Positions 1 to 7,261 of a stretch of 64,000 bases of DNA are shown piece after piece; position 1 is the first letter of the stretch, and each line of letters starts with the position of its first letter. Source of the DNA: Blautia luti. Its GTDB lineage: Bacteria; Bacillota; Clostridia; Lachnospirales; Lachnospiraceae. The stretch covers positions 1,623,501 to 1,687,500 of the forward strand of contig NZ_AP028156.1 in the NCBI RefSeq assembly GCF_033096465.1, given 5' to 3'. Made by a program: the position numbers and the translations under genes. The notes under the pieces were generated by a model. That model was not told the DNA's origin, did no database searches, and saw only the letters and a list, made by a program, of their open reading frames with translations.

Positions 1-1
1 A

Positions 2-1495
2 AAGATAGACTTGGTTCTTACAAAGTCCATCGCCCGTTTTGCCCGAAACATTGTGGACTGCCTTTCGGTTATTGAAACGCTGAAAAATCTTGACCCGCCC
101 GTGGGTGTGAAATTTGAGGCCGACAATATTTATACACTGGACAGCAATGGCCGTATGATCCTGACCATTCTGGCATCTGTGGCTGAAGAGGAATCTCATT
201 CCAAGTCGATTATTATGAACTGGTCTATTGACCGGCGGTTCAGTCGAGGTCTGTTTTTGACGCCGGCATTGTTGGGATATGATCAGGACGAGGATGGAAA
301 TCTTGTGGTAAATGAAAGTGAGGCACAGACGGTTAGGGTCATTTATTACCTGTATCTGAATGGCTTTTCCTTTACCGAGATTGCAGAGCTTCTGACCGAG
401 TATGGACGTAAAACCAAGCTGGGAAATACCGAATGGAATCCGGGTACGATAGCTGGCGTCATTGCAAATGAACGTCACTGTGGGGATGTGCTGGCAAGAA
501 AGACTTTCACGCCGAACTTTCTTACACATAAGTCAAAGAAAAATAACAATGACCGGACGCAGTATCGACAGAGGAATCACCATGAGGCGATTGTGTCCAG
601 AAAGGTTTATAATGCAGCTAATCATCTGAGGGCATCTCGCAACTATACAAGAAAAAATAGGCCGTTGCCGGTTCTGAGTGTGGTGGATGATGGTATTCTT
701 CGAGGATATGTACCTTTTGATAAGGACTGGACTGGTTTCTCGGCAGAGGAATACCGGGAGGCTTCTGAAAGTGTAATGCAGGAAGAGCAAGAGAATACCG
801 CAGAGGTCATGAACCGACTGAATCTATCGGGATATGAGGTAGTACGGGCTCAGTATTTTTCTACACTACAGAACCCGGCGATGACAATCTCCAATGGTAA
901 GCTGCGGTTCAATACTTCCTGTTTGAAAAAGTTTGAAGATGTGGAGTATGTGGAACTGCTTCTGAACTCGGTTGACCGCTGTGTTGCGATTCGGCCATGC
1001 GAAAAGGGCAATCCGAATGCTATTCACTGGGGAAGGCTGAAAGAGGGCCGCTGGTGTGCAAGCACACTTGGCTGCCGTGGCCTGTCTAAGACACTTTTCG
1101 ACATTATGGAATGGGAAGAGGGTTTGAAGTATCGTTTCCGGGGGCAGTTTGTGGAACAAGGGGACAATAAGCTGATGCTTTTTGAACTGGATGAGCCGGA
1201 GATGATCAAAATAGAGGAAGTCGTTCTGCCACCGAAAGAAGAGGAAGCCGAGGAAAAAACGGTCAAACAGACGATTTACATTTTCCCACCAGAATGGGCG
1301 GGAACTTTTGGACAGCCAATCACAAGTATTGCACAGGTTGGCATTTTGCAGCAGGAGCATTATGCAGGAAACTGGGATGTACTCCGGCCGGCAGCAGAAA
1401 TTAAAGAAATGAATACATTTACCGCAGATGGTCTGAATGCATTGCTCCATGAGGCGGAAGAAATAATGGAAGGATGGACCGACACGAATGAATGA
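2..1495 (+). CDS. Large serine recombinase, 5' end outside window
   Basis: Site-specific recombinase of the resolvase/invertase superfamily, which cuts and rejoins DNA to integrate or excise a mobile element. The reading frame is open at the left edge, so the catalytic serine lies outside. The first visible residues (LTKSIARFARN) are the conserved end of the resolvase catalytic domain. A recombinase domain follows at about residues 75-175. The usual zinc ribbon with cysteine pairs is not visible. Instead, residues about 273-400 form a module (YEVVRAQYF to FELDEPEM) that recurs in the next two genes, followed by an AGTFG.P motif near residue 435. It overlaps the next start by 8 bases, so the three genes are probably cotranslated. 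The family is clear; the element it belongs to is not. Confidence 0.9.
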   Translation, partial: KIDLVLTKSIARFARNIVDCLSVIETLKNLDPPVGVKFEADNIYTLDSNGRMILTILASVAEEESHSKSIIMNWSIDRRFSRGLFLTPALLGYDQDEDGNLVVNESEAQTVRVIYYLYLNGFSFTEIAELLTEYGRKTKLGNTEWNPGTIAGVIANERHCGDVLARKTFTPNFLTHKSKKNNNDRTQYRQRNHHEAIVSRKVYNAANHLRASRNYTRKNRPLPVLSVVDDGILRGYVPFDKDWTGFSAEEYREASESVMQEEQENTAEVMNRLNLSGYEVVRAQYFSTLQNPAMTISNGKLRFNTSCLKKFEDVEYVELLLNSVDRCVAIRPCEKGNPNAIHWGRLKEGRWCASTLGCRGLSKTLFDIMEWEEGLKYRFRGQFVEQGDNKLMLFELDEPEMIKIEEVVLPPKEEEAEEKTVKQTIYIFPPEWAGTFGQPITSIAQVGILQQEHYAGNWDVLRPAAEIKEMNTFTADGLNALLHEAEEIMEGWTDTNE

Positions 1496-2189
1496 GGAAC
1501 ACACAAGCATTGCCCCATCAGCGGAGCAGGCAGAAAATGAAAGAGATGCACGAGCGGAGGAATTACAGAGTACCTTTTCGTATGATGGATATCAAGTTGT
1601 GCGAAAGGAGTTGTTTGCACATCTTCGTGATCCTGCAATCGTAATCCGTAAGGATAGTATCACATTCAACACAGCCTGCATCACAGGTCTGGAGGATGTG
1701 GTTTATGTACACGTCATGTTCAATAACGATTTGAAGCGTATTGTTGTGCGTGGGTGCGATGAAAATGACAAGGATGCTCTGCGCTGGTGCATTGCAAAGC
1801 CGGATAAGCGTAAGAGCAGGAAGATGAGCTGCAAGCCCTTTGCGGAACTGGTCTATAAAGAAATGGATTGGGATAGTGAATGCAGATATAAGGTGCTGGG
1901 GTACAGGATTACCTTTGAGGGGGAAACTCTGTATGTTTTTGACCTGCTTGTGCCAGAGATTTTTCATGATGGGCAGAAGCGAAAGAAAGGAACAGTGGCA
2001 GAACAGCCAGCTGATCAGGAGACTAAATCTGTGAATACTCGGAAGGGATTTTACCCGGATGATATTGCAGGTACTTTTGGCGTGCCTGTAGAAGAACATC
2101 TAAGAGAATCCGAAGTCCGGCAGATGGATGGCTATGTATCAATGGGAGTTTTGACAGGAAGGACAGTCCCCGATACCGGGCTTGATTAA
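1488..2189 (+). CDS. Recombinase-associated protein sharing the recombinase C-terminal module
   Basis: Protein of 233 residues with no catalytic recombinase domain. Residues about 28-165 repeat the C-terminal module of the preceding recombinase: YQVVRKELF against YEVVRAQYF, DPAIVI against NPAMTI, FNTAC against FNTSC, VRGC against IRPC, and a shared MxW-YxxxG block. The AGTFG.P motif is also shared near the C-terminus. The start overlaps the recombinase stop. It is probably an accessory or DNA-binding partner of the recombinase; this is inferred from shared sequence and gene order, since I do not recognise a named family. Confidence 0.75.
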   Translation: MNEEHTSIAPSAEQAENERDARAEELQSTFSYDGYQVVRKELFAHLRDPAIVIRKDSITFNTACITGLEDVVYVHVMFNNDLKRIVVRGCDENDKDALRWCIAKPDKRKSRKMSCKPFAELVYKEMDWDSECRYKVLGYRITFEGETLYVFDLLVPEIFHDGQKRKKGTVAEQPADQETKSVNTRKGFYPDDIAGTFGVPVEEHLRESEVRQMDGYVSMGVLTGRTVPDTGLD

Positions 2190-2243
2190 AAATGATTTTA
2201 CAATACCAAGGGGGAAGTGCGCCCTTTTTTGGAGGTGAGAAGA

Positions 2244-2726
2244 TTGCAGGAAAAAGAACAGAAATGGTACTCCGGGATGCTGGGAGTGACATTCAATGCG
2301 GAGGAAGGACGAATCACCATCTTCCGCAGCACACTGGAGGTACTTGGATGGCCGACACATTACCGATTTCTGTACAACAGGAAGATGGGACAGATTGCAG
2401 TACAGGCATGTAAGGCAGAGGATGCCGGGGCGCATCGGGTGACAAGGCTGAATGAAACAAACAGCTGCGAGATTAAATGTGTGGCTTTTTCCAGAATGAT
2501 TTATCGAGATGCACATTGGAGCATGAAAAGGTCATACAGGCTGGTTGGAAGATTATTCTCCGAACAGAACCTTGTGAGTTTTCCTGTTTCAGATGCGATT
2601 CCGATAGAAAACGGAAAAATGCTGGACGAGGCTGTAAGCCCCACAGTTGCCCCACGTCGGGCAGAAGCCAGCCCGTCGCAAAACAATCCCAGTTCGGCAG
2701 TAAAAGCCGACAGAGGGGCTGTCTGA
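2244..2726 (+). CDS. Third protein with the recombinase C-terminal module
   Basis: Protein of about 160 residues. I chose the TTG at 2244 because GGAGGTGAG (2231-2239) lies at normal spacing before it; an upstream GTG at 2217 has no ribosome site. Residues about 8-125 align with the module of the two preceding genes (GMLGVTFNAEEGRITIFRS, AVQAC, a CVAFSRMIYRDAHW block, then YRLVGR), though more diverged. The tail is rich in Ser, Pro and Ala and probably disordered. It is the last gene of the recombinase operon and lies directly before the palindrome array. Function unknown; a DNA-binding accessory role is inference. Confidence 0.65.
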   Translation: MQEKEQKWYSGMLGVTFNAEEGRITIFRSTLEVLGWPTHYRFLYNRKMGQIAVQACKAEDAGAHRVTRLNETNSCEIKCVAFSRMIYRDAHWSMKRSYRLVGRLFSEQNLVSFPVSDAIPIENGKMLDEAVSPTVAPRRAEASPSQNNPSSAVKADRGAV

Positions 2727-2837
2727 GGGGCGTGTGGGCAAGGCGGCAGAGAGACGGGAATTAAGCTGCCAACTTGGTTAGAATCCAGCCTGCTAAGGAA
2801 ACGCAGCCAGCAGGATAGGAAACGCCGGGGCAGGGAA

Positions 2838-3013
2838 ATAAGTGATTTTTCTCACTTATCTCAATAAAAAAGTGATTATAATCACTTGTATAGAAATGGT
2901 AAATAAGTGAGTTTTTCTGTCACCCCATGATAATTACATAAAACGAAATAAGTGAACATAATCACTTATGAACCCAGAAAAGTGAATAAAATCACTTATA
3001 AGCGAAAAAGTGA
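2838..3013 (+). repeat. Array of AAGTGA-N6-TCACTT palindromes
   Basis: Six copies of AAGTGA start at 2840, 2870, 2905, 2950, 2980 and 3008. Four of them (2840-2857, 2870-2887, 2950-2967, 2980-2997) are completed into perfect inverted repeats AAGTGA-N6-TCACTT; those at 2905 and 3008 are half-sites. Spacing is about 30 bases between several neighbours, close to three helical turns. The block is A/T-rich and non-coding. It looks like clustered protein-binding sites, perhaps for the adjacent recombinase-associated proteins (inference). Confidence 0.85.
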
Positions 3014-3049
3014 GCTTTTTGAAAATTAAATAGAAAAATGAATCTCTTG

Positions 3050-3087
3050 GAGCTACTGATCTGATGGTCGGTAGCTCTTTTCTTTTT
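3050..3087 (+). terminator. Rho-independent terminator after the recombinase operon
   Basis: GAGCTACTGATC (3050-3061) pairs with GGTCGGTAGCTC (3066-3077), including G-U pairs, across a four-base loop, and is followed by a T-rich run to 3087. It would end transcription from the recombinase operon through the palindrome array. Confidence 0.75.
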
Positions 3088-3155
3088 GCCTAAAAATGAG
3101 TGGAAAAACCGAAAATGTACCTACATAAGACGAAAAATGGACATTATACTCCACC

Positions 3156-3362
3156 ATGTTGCTATTTTTCCGGCGAATTAGAGGTGATGAAACTACGACA
3201 GCCACACGCAGCACTTCGACCGTTCTAGGCTTCGGTCAGGAGCCGGATGTTGAGGCAGATGATCCGGCGGAGGACATCGACTTCGATGAGATGCTGGAGC
3301 GCATCCACAAGGGTCTGTGCGAGAAGGTCATTCTGGCAGTTCTGAAGGCACAGGCAGGTTAA
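3156..3362 (+). CDS. Small hypothetical reading frame, possible gene fragment
   Basis: Open frame of 68 codons whose acidic second half (EPDVEADDPAEDIDFDEM then a helical end) looks protein-like. There is no convincing start: the first codon lacks a ribosome site and the first residues differ in character from the rest. Base composition is richer in G and C than the flanking DNA. It resembles the tail of a larger phage or plasmid protein, but I do not recognise the family and it may not be expressed. Confidence 0.3.
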   Translation: MLLFFRRIRGDETTTATRSTSTVLGFGQEPDVEADDPAEDIDFDEMLERIHKGLCEKVILAVLKAQAG

Positions 3363-3389
3363 GGCTGGATTCCGTGGGAGGAGTAAGGC

Positions 3390-3417
3390 AAAAGAAAAAG
3401 CCGCCAGTGAAGGCGGC
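3390..3417 (-). terminator. Terminator of the type III toxin gene
   Basis: GCCGCC (3400-3405) and GGCGGC (3412-3417) form a six-pair GC stem. Read on the minus strand, a U-rich run follows (3399 down to 3391). It lies just past the toxin stop codon. Confidence 0.75.
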
Positions 3418-3423
3418 AAAAAA

Positions 3424-3867
3424 TCACTTGTTGATTTGTTCGATGAGATAGTCTAAGTCTGTTGAGTATAGAGGTTTAACACCTTGACTGTACAAATTGA
3501 GGTAATGTTGGCATTCATCAACGATTTGTTTGCTGTTTTTCTCGATAATGTCGTGAATCAGTGTTGCGAAGCTGTTCCCCTCCGTGCGGTAACGAACAAG
3601 ATACTGCTTTGTAACGGGAAACATTTTTATGTAATGTAGTCCGTGACGATTTTTTGGTCTTGTCTGCGGACGAGGAGGCAGAGCAAAGTACTGATCTTTG
3701 GGTGCCGATGCGGGAATGTTTGAACGAATGGGAACAGCAAAGTCATAGCAGGCCTCCTTGTATTTTAAACGGACAACTAACACATAAGGTCTGGTTGATT
3801 TCTGTAGTACCTCTGAATCGCCGGTGTATTTGAGCAACAGCGCATTATTTATTGTAACGAGTTTCAT
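3424..3867 (-). CDS. ToxN/AbiQ-family type III toxin endoribonuclease
   Basis: Protein of 147 residues, probably an RNase toxin held inactive by a repeat RNA and used against phage. The order of motifs fits ToxN/AbiQ/TenpN proteins: MKLVTINNALLLKY at the N-terminus, a core strand block YVLVVRLKYKEACYDFAVPI (residues 28-47), a LHYIKMFPV segment near 77, and a long helical end (LIHDIIEKNSKQIVDECQHYL). The start ATG follows AGGAAGG at good spacing. Upstream on the same strand lie a promoter, a tandem-repeat RNA and a leaky-type terminator, which is the standard type III layout. Family assignment is from remembered sequence pattern; whether it is ToxN, CptN or TenpN cannot be settled here. Confidence 0.75.
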   Translation of the reverse strand: MKLVTINNALLLKYTGDSEVLQKSTRPYVLVVRLKYKEACYDFAVPIRSNIPASAPKDQYFALPPRPQTRPKNRHGLHYIKMFPVTKQYLVRYRTEGNSFATLIHDIIEKNSKQIVDECQHYLNLYSQGVKPLYSTDLDYLIEQINK

Positions 3868-3883
3868 GACTGGTTTTCCTTCC

Positions 3884-4024
3884 TAAAAAAGAAGAGCCTG
3901 CCTTTCGGCAAGCCCTTCCTACACGTAAGCGATATTCTACGCTTTGCAGCACCCCGTCGCTTGCGGAAGCTAAACATACACGTTCATCATATTCTAGCCG
4001 TGATGACCGACAAGCCATTGGCTC
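3884..4024 (-). ncRNA. Putative type III antitoxin RNA with two tandem repeats
   Basis: Minus-strand RNA between the promoter (4031-4059) and an internal terminator (stem 3894-3902 with 3907-3915, then a U-run). Two copies of TAGAATAT-N5-ACGTGTA lie 57 bases apart (3977-3996 and 3920-3939). Each is enclosed by a different but self-complementary pair of arms, TCATC/GATGA in the first and AAGCG/CGCTT in the second, so the structure is kept while the sequence changes. The terminator before the toxin gene would set the RNA-to-toxin ratio. Two copies fit the short repeat number known for such RNAs; the 57-base period is rather long. Confidence 0.65.
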
Positions 4025-4030
4025 ACTTAT

Positions 4031-4059
4031 AGTATACTCAATAATTGCCGAAAATGCAA
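4031..4059 (-). promoter_or_regulatory. Promoter of the type III toxin-antitoxin locus
   Basis: On the minus strand TTGCAT (4054-4059) and TATACT (4031-4036) are separated by exactly 17 bases. Transcription would begin near 4024, just before the repeat RNA. Confidence 0.75.
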
Positions 4060-4093
4060 CGGGTTCAAAAAATAATTTTTAGGAGTTGATATT

Positions 4094-4453
4094 ATGCCGT
4101 ACAGACCAAAGACGCCGTGCCATCATCCCGGCTGCCCGGATATGGTGGAACCCGGCCGGCTCTACTGTGAGAAGCACCTGCCTCTCCAGCCAGAAACTAC
4201 CCGGCCGGCAGCAAAGCGTGGATATAACAGACGTTGGCAGAAAGCACGGAAGTCGTATCTCGAAGCACATCCGCTCTGTGTGCAGTGTGCCAAGCAAGGC
4301 AAGTATGTCCGGGCAACAGTGGTGGATCACATCATTCCGCACCGTGGTGACCAGAAACTTTTCTGGGACCAGAACAACTGGCAGTCGCTCTGCAAAAGCT
4401 GCCACGATAAAAAGACGCTGACCGAAGACATCAACCCGACCTACACCTACTGA
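4094..4453 (+). CDS. Phage-type HNH endonuclease
   Basis: Protein of 119 residues, a small metal-dependent nuclease of the kind found beside phage terminase genes, where it helps DNA packaging. A cysteine/histidine cluster at residues 9, 14, 25 and 28 and CxxC pairs at 62/65 and 100/103 should hold zinc. The HNH core is VDHIIPHRGD (77-86), with the Asn at 95 (DQNNW) and the final His in CHDKKT near 104. AGGAG at 4081 sets the ATG. It stands in front of a broken terminase tail, so it is most likely a leftover of a phage packaging module. Confidence 0.85.
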   Translation: MPYRPKTPCHHPGCPDMVEPGRLYCEKHLPLQPETTRPAAKRGYNRRWQKARKSYLEAHPLCVQCAKQGKYVRATVVDHIIPHRGDQKLFWDQNNWQSLCKSCHDKKTLTEDINPTYTY

Positions 4454-4519
4454 AAAAGCAATGTTCAAAGCTTGGCTGCATGCCAATATTGACGTATACT
4501 GAAAGCGGAGGACAATACT

Positions 4520-4792
4520 ATGGTTGATATCAAAGAGTGGAGACAAGAGTACGGTATCACGCAGCAGGCTTTGGCTAAGGCTTCCGGATTGGATGTGCGA
4601 TGGATTCAAAAGGTGGAAGCTGGAGACATTGACATCAAGAATGTAACAGTGAAGAGATTTACCCTTTTGATGAAAGAAATCAGCAATTTATCGGAGCAGT
4701 CGAACGTCCCATGCAAGATGCAGAATCAAGTGGAAACGATAAACGGAACCTATAAAATGGTTTCAAAGCTTTTGAAGGAGGAATTGGCATGA
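4520..4792 (+). CDS. XRE-like helix-turn-helix protein
   Basis: Protein of 90 residues. Residues 4-55 form an XRE/Cro-type helix-turn-helix (EWRQEYGITQQALAKASGLDVRWIQKVEAGD), a DNA-binding fold common in phage and mobile-element regulators. The remainder is a helical tail. A ribosome site (GCGGAGGA) precedes the ATG. The stop overlaps the ATG of the following degenerate frame (ATGA), which suggests both once belonged to one operon. Target unknown. Confidence 0.7.
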   Translation: MVDIKEWRQEYGITQQALAKASGLDVRWIQKVEAGDIDIKNVTVKRFTLLMKEISNLSEQSNVPCKMQNQVETINGTYKMVSKLLKEELA

Positions 4793-5116
4793 GTGGAGTG
4801 GCAACTCTTAGCAATGAGAAAAACTATACCTTTTCTTCCGGACGAAAGCGGAGATGGATGCCTACCACGACATGAGCCGCAATCCGGAGGGATTGGACGG
4901 CAGCGGAGATCGAGTAGCAGAGAAGCCGCTTCTGCAGCGTCTGGCAGGTCATCGAGGAAGCGGAGCTGGTCGATGAATACGAGGTCTGGAACAAAGGCAA
5001 AGTCGCCGGAGAAGATCGATGGTATCGTCGCTGCGATCATGGCACTGGACCGTTGCATCCGAAATGAAGGGCAGCAGAGAAGCGTCTATGACGAACGTGA
5101 CATGATCGTTTTCTAA
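4789..5116 (+). pseudogene. Degenerate phage terminase large-subunit remnant
   Basis: The end of this stretch encodes EKIDGIVAAIMALDRCIRN followed by SVYDERDMIVF and a stop, which matches the usual C-terminus of phage terminase large subunits of the COG4626 type. The ATPase and nuclease domains are absent. The first 200 bases show protein-like pieces in several frames (for example MDAYHDMSRNPEGLDGSGD), so deletions and frameshifts have joined fragments. The position after an HNH nuclease gene fits a decayed phage packaging module. The open frame at 4793 as a whole is not a functional protein. Confidence 0.6.
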
Positions 5117-5143
5117 TCGACAAAATATTTGTTTTTGCACCTC

Positions 5144-5205
5144 TTGACTTTTCTTTCTTTCTCTCTTACAATGAGAAAGAAAGAAGAAAGAAACGAGAAA
5201 GAAAG
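5144..5205 (+). promoter_or_regulatory. Promoter with overlapping dyad operator
   Basis: TTGACT (5144-5149), a 17-base spacer and TACAAT (5167-5172) form a strong promoter. A perfect 11-base inverted repeat, CTTTCTTTCTC (5153-5163) and GAGAAAGAAAG (5173-5183), brackets the -10 box, and GAGAAAGAAAG recurs at 5195-5205, 22 bases (two turns) further on. This is probably the operator for the regulator encoded just downstream (inference). Confidence 0.8.
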
Positions 5206-5214
5206 GAGCAGAAG

Positions 5215-6555
5215 ATGTTAGCATTCGAGAACCAGAATATCGAATTTAAGCAAGAGTATGTCCCTGACATCCGAAAAGAGGTGATGGGATTTGCAAATGC
5301 AGAGGGCGGCACGGTTTATGTTGGTGTCAGAAAAGATGGATCAGTTTTAGGTATCGGCGATCCTGATGGGGTAATGCTCCAAATCGTAAATTCTTTGAAA
5401 GACTCCCTGGCACCAGACATAATGCCGTTTGTTAGAGTCAACACAGTTGAAATAGAAGAGAAGCAAGTTATCGAAATTGATGTGACAACCGGAACGAATC
5501 GACCGTACTATCTCCGTGAAAAAGGTTTGAAACCTGGCGGTGTGTATGTAAGAAAAGGAAGTTCTACACAGCCAATGACTGAGGAAGGAATCCGGGAGAT
5601 GATTCTCCAAAACAGCGGCAGGTCTTTTGAACTGTGTAGAAGTATGAAGCAGGAATTGACGTTCTATACTCTCCAAACAGAGATGCAGAGAAGGTCGATT
5701 GAAATCGGGCCATCGCAAATGCGAACTCTCAAACTGATCGGTGAAGATGGCCTGTATACAAATCTTGCGCTGTTGCTATCGGATCAGTGTGAGACAACAA
5801 CGAAAGTTGCTCTCTTTCAAGGAACGGACAAAGAACTATTCCGAGATAGAAAGGAGTTCACAGGATCTATTTTGAAGCAGCTTGAAGATGTATATCAGTT
5901 TATTGATTTAGTCAACAAAACGAAAGCAACATTTTCGGGGCTGGATCGAACTGATTGGAGAGATTATCCGGAGGAAGCTGTAAGAGAGGCTTTGTTGAAC
6001 AGCATCGTTCATCGCGATTACTTTTTTAGTGGAAGCAATCTGGTCAATGTCTATGAGGACAGAATTGAATTTGTTTCTCTTGGAGGTCTTGTATCTGGTT
6101 TGGAGCTGAAATCCATTTTTCTTGGCGTTTCACAATCGAGAAATCCAAATCTTGCGGCTGTTTTCTACCGCATGAGATTGATTGAGAGCTACGGCACAGG
6201 AATCGGAAAAATCGAACGTGCGTATAAAACTTGTCCATTTCAACCGGAGTTTGAAACGGCAAAAGGAGTTTTCCGTGTGACACTTCCGAATAGGAATGAG
6301 GAACAAAACAATGAAGTGCAAGTGTCGGATAATGCGGATGAGGATATTTCGCTGAATGAGCAGAAGCAACTTATTGTTCAATATGCACAGGAAAATGGCA
6401 GCATCACAAGAAAAGAAGTAGAGGATTTGATTGGCGCAGGAACAACGAAGGCATTCCGACTGCTTAAAGAACTTTGCGAAGCAGGAAAACTTGAGCAAAA
6501 AGGAAACGGAAGGCTGAGTACCTACGTTACCAAATATGATATGGACGTCTTCTGA
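5215..6555 (+). CDS. AlbA_2/Schlafen-type DNA-binding ATPase-like regulator
   Basis: Protein of 446 residues of the family often annotated as ATP-binding protein or transcriptional regulator. Residues about 5-125 form the AlbA_2 (Schlafen AAA_4) domain, with ENQNIEFKQEY at the start and FANAEGGTVYVGV. Residues about 240-330 carry a GHKL-type ATPase C-terminal box (EEAVREALLNSIVHRDY and ESYGTGIGKI). A winged helix lies at about 370-440 (NGSITRKEVEDLIG). AAAGGAG precedes the ATG. Its promoter holds a large dyad, so autoregulation is likely. Such genes are frequent in defence islands and mobile elements; the role here is unknown. Confidence 0.8.
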   Translation: MLAFENQNIEFKQEYVPDIRKEVMGFANAEGGTVYVGVRKDGSVLGIGDPDGVMLQIVNSLKDSLAPDIMPFVRVNTVEIEEKQVIEIDVTTGTNRPYYLREKGLKPGGVYVRKGSSTQPMTEEGIREMILQNSGRSFELCRSMKQELTFYTLQTEMQRRSIEIGPSQMRTLKLIGEDGLYTNLALLLSDQCETTTKVALFQGTDKELFRDRKEFTGSILKQLEDVYQFIDLVNKTKATFSGLDRTDWRDYPEEAVREALLNSIVHRDYFFSGSNLVNVYEDRIEFVSLGGLVSGLELKSIFLGVSQSRNPNLAAVFYRMRLIESYGTGIGKIERAYKTCPFQPEFETAKGVFRVTLPNRNEEQNNEVQVSDNADEDISLNEQKQLIVQYAQENGSITRKEVEDLIGAGTTKAFRLLKELCEAGKLEQKGNGRLSTYVTKYDMDVF

Positions 6556-6568
6556 TGGAAAATTGTAA

Positions 6569-6618
6569 AATTTAGCACCAAATAAGATGTTGAATTTGGC
6601 ACAGCTAAGCGGTATAAT
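6569..6618 (+). promoter_or_regulatory. Promoter and repeated operator of the Phd/ParE pair
   Basis: TTGAAT (6590-6595), 17 bases, TATAAT (6613-6618). A repeat AATTT(A/G)GCAC occurs at 6569-6578 and 6593-6602; the second copy overlaps the -35 box. Antitoxins of this type usually repress their own promoter, so the repeats are likely operator half-sites. Confidence 0.7.
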
Positions 6619-6649
6619 AAAGACAGAAACCAAGAAAGGGGGCTTTATT

Positions 6650-6940
6650 ATGCCGAACATCAAACCGATTTCTGATTTGAGAAATTATGCGACTGTTCTC
6701 GAAACCGTTCAGGTTGGAAAGCCTTTATATCTGACTAAAAATGGGCGTGGCTGTTATACAGTCATGAACATTGATGAGCAGGAAGAGCAGAGAGAAAAGG
6801 CGGAAAAGTATGATCGGATGCAGGCACAGCTTCGCCTGATGTGTGAGCTGGCTGAGGGCAGAAGATCAGGAGAGGAAGAAGGCTGGATTTCTTCAGAAGA
6901 TGTAAGAAACCATTTCAGAGCCCGTGCGAATGCAAAGTAA
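6650..6940 (+). CDS. Phd/YefM-family antitoxin
   Basis: Protein of 96 residues. The N-terminal half (IKPISDLRNYATVLETV then GKPLYLTKNGRGCYTVM) is the Phd/YefM DNA-binding fold, which represses the operon and, with its C-terminal helix, neutralises the partner toxin. I start at ATG 6650 after AAAGGGGG; the frame is open further upstream, but there the promoter overlaps it. It overlaps the downstream toxin gene by 11 bases, typical of coupled type II toxin-antitoxin pairs. Confidence 0.9.
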   Translation: MPNIKPISDLRNYATVLETVQVGKPLYLTKNGRGCYTVMNIDEQEEQREKAEKYDRMQAQLRLMCELAEGRRSGEEEGWISSEDVRNHFRARANAK

Positions 6941-7250
6941 AATCGGCTATTCTCCGAGAGCATTAAAGGACCTTGATGAGATATGGGATTATATCGAGTT
7001 TGAACTCTGTAATCCAAGTGCTGCTCAGAATACCGTAGATGGCATCATGGATAAGGTAGATGGAATTGCATCTTTTCCTGAGTCTGGTGCAAAGCTGGTA
7101 TTTGAAAACGGACTTGATAGTGGGTACCGCTATGTTGTGTTCAAGAATTATCTTGCCTTTTACCGCTTAAGATCAAACAATGTAGTTTATGTTGACCGTG
7201 TGATTTACGGCGGCAGAGATTACATGAGAATCCTTTTCCCAGGACTATAA
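6930..7250 (+). CDS. RelE/ParE-family toxin
   Basis: Protein of 106 residues with the ParE/RelE fold: YSPRALKDLDEIWDYI at the N-terminus, FPESGAKLV in the middle, and YRYVVFKNYLAFYRL followed by VDRVIYGGRDYMRILF at the end. ParE members poison gyrase and RelE members cleave mRNA; the Asp-rich helix and the final GGRDYMR favour ParE, but sequence alone does not decide. ATG 6930 is preferred to the GTG at 6924. A terminator follows at once, so the two genes form a closed module. Confidence 0.9.
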   Translation: MQSKIGYSPRALKDLDEIWDYIEFELCNPSAAQNTVDGIMDKVDGIASFPESGAKLVFENGLDSGYRYVVFKNYLAFYRLRSNNVVYVDRVIYGGRDYMRILFPGL

Positions 7251-7261
7251 TTTAACAGTGA

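Noticed and set aside
2192..2764. Alternative plus-strand frames at 2192-2413 and 2477-2764
   Set aside because: They overlap the third recombinase-module gene in other frames, lack ribosome sites and give low-complexity translations.
2838..3013. CRISPR array
   Set aside because: The repeat is a short palindrome of 18 bases with spacers of only about 12-27 bases, no constant repeat-spacer unit and no cas genes.
6044..6663. Minus-strand frames opposite the AlbA_2 regulator
   Set aside because: Shadow frames without ribosome site or family resemblance; the plus-strand gene is clear.
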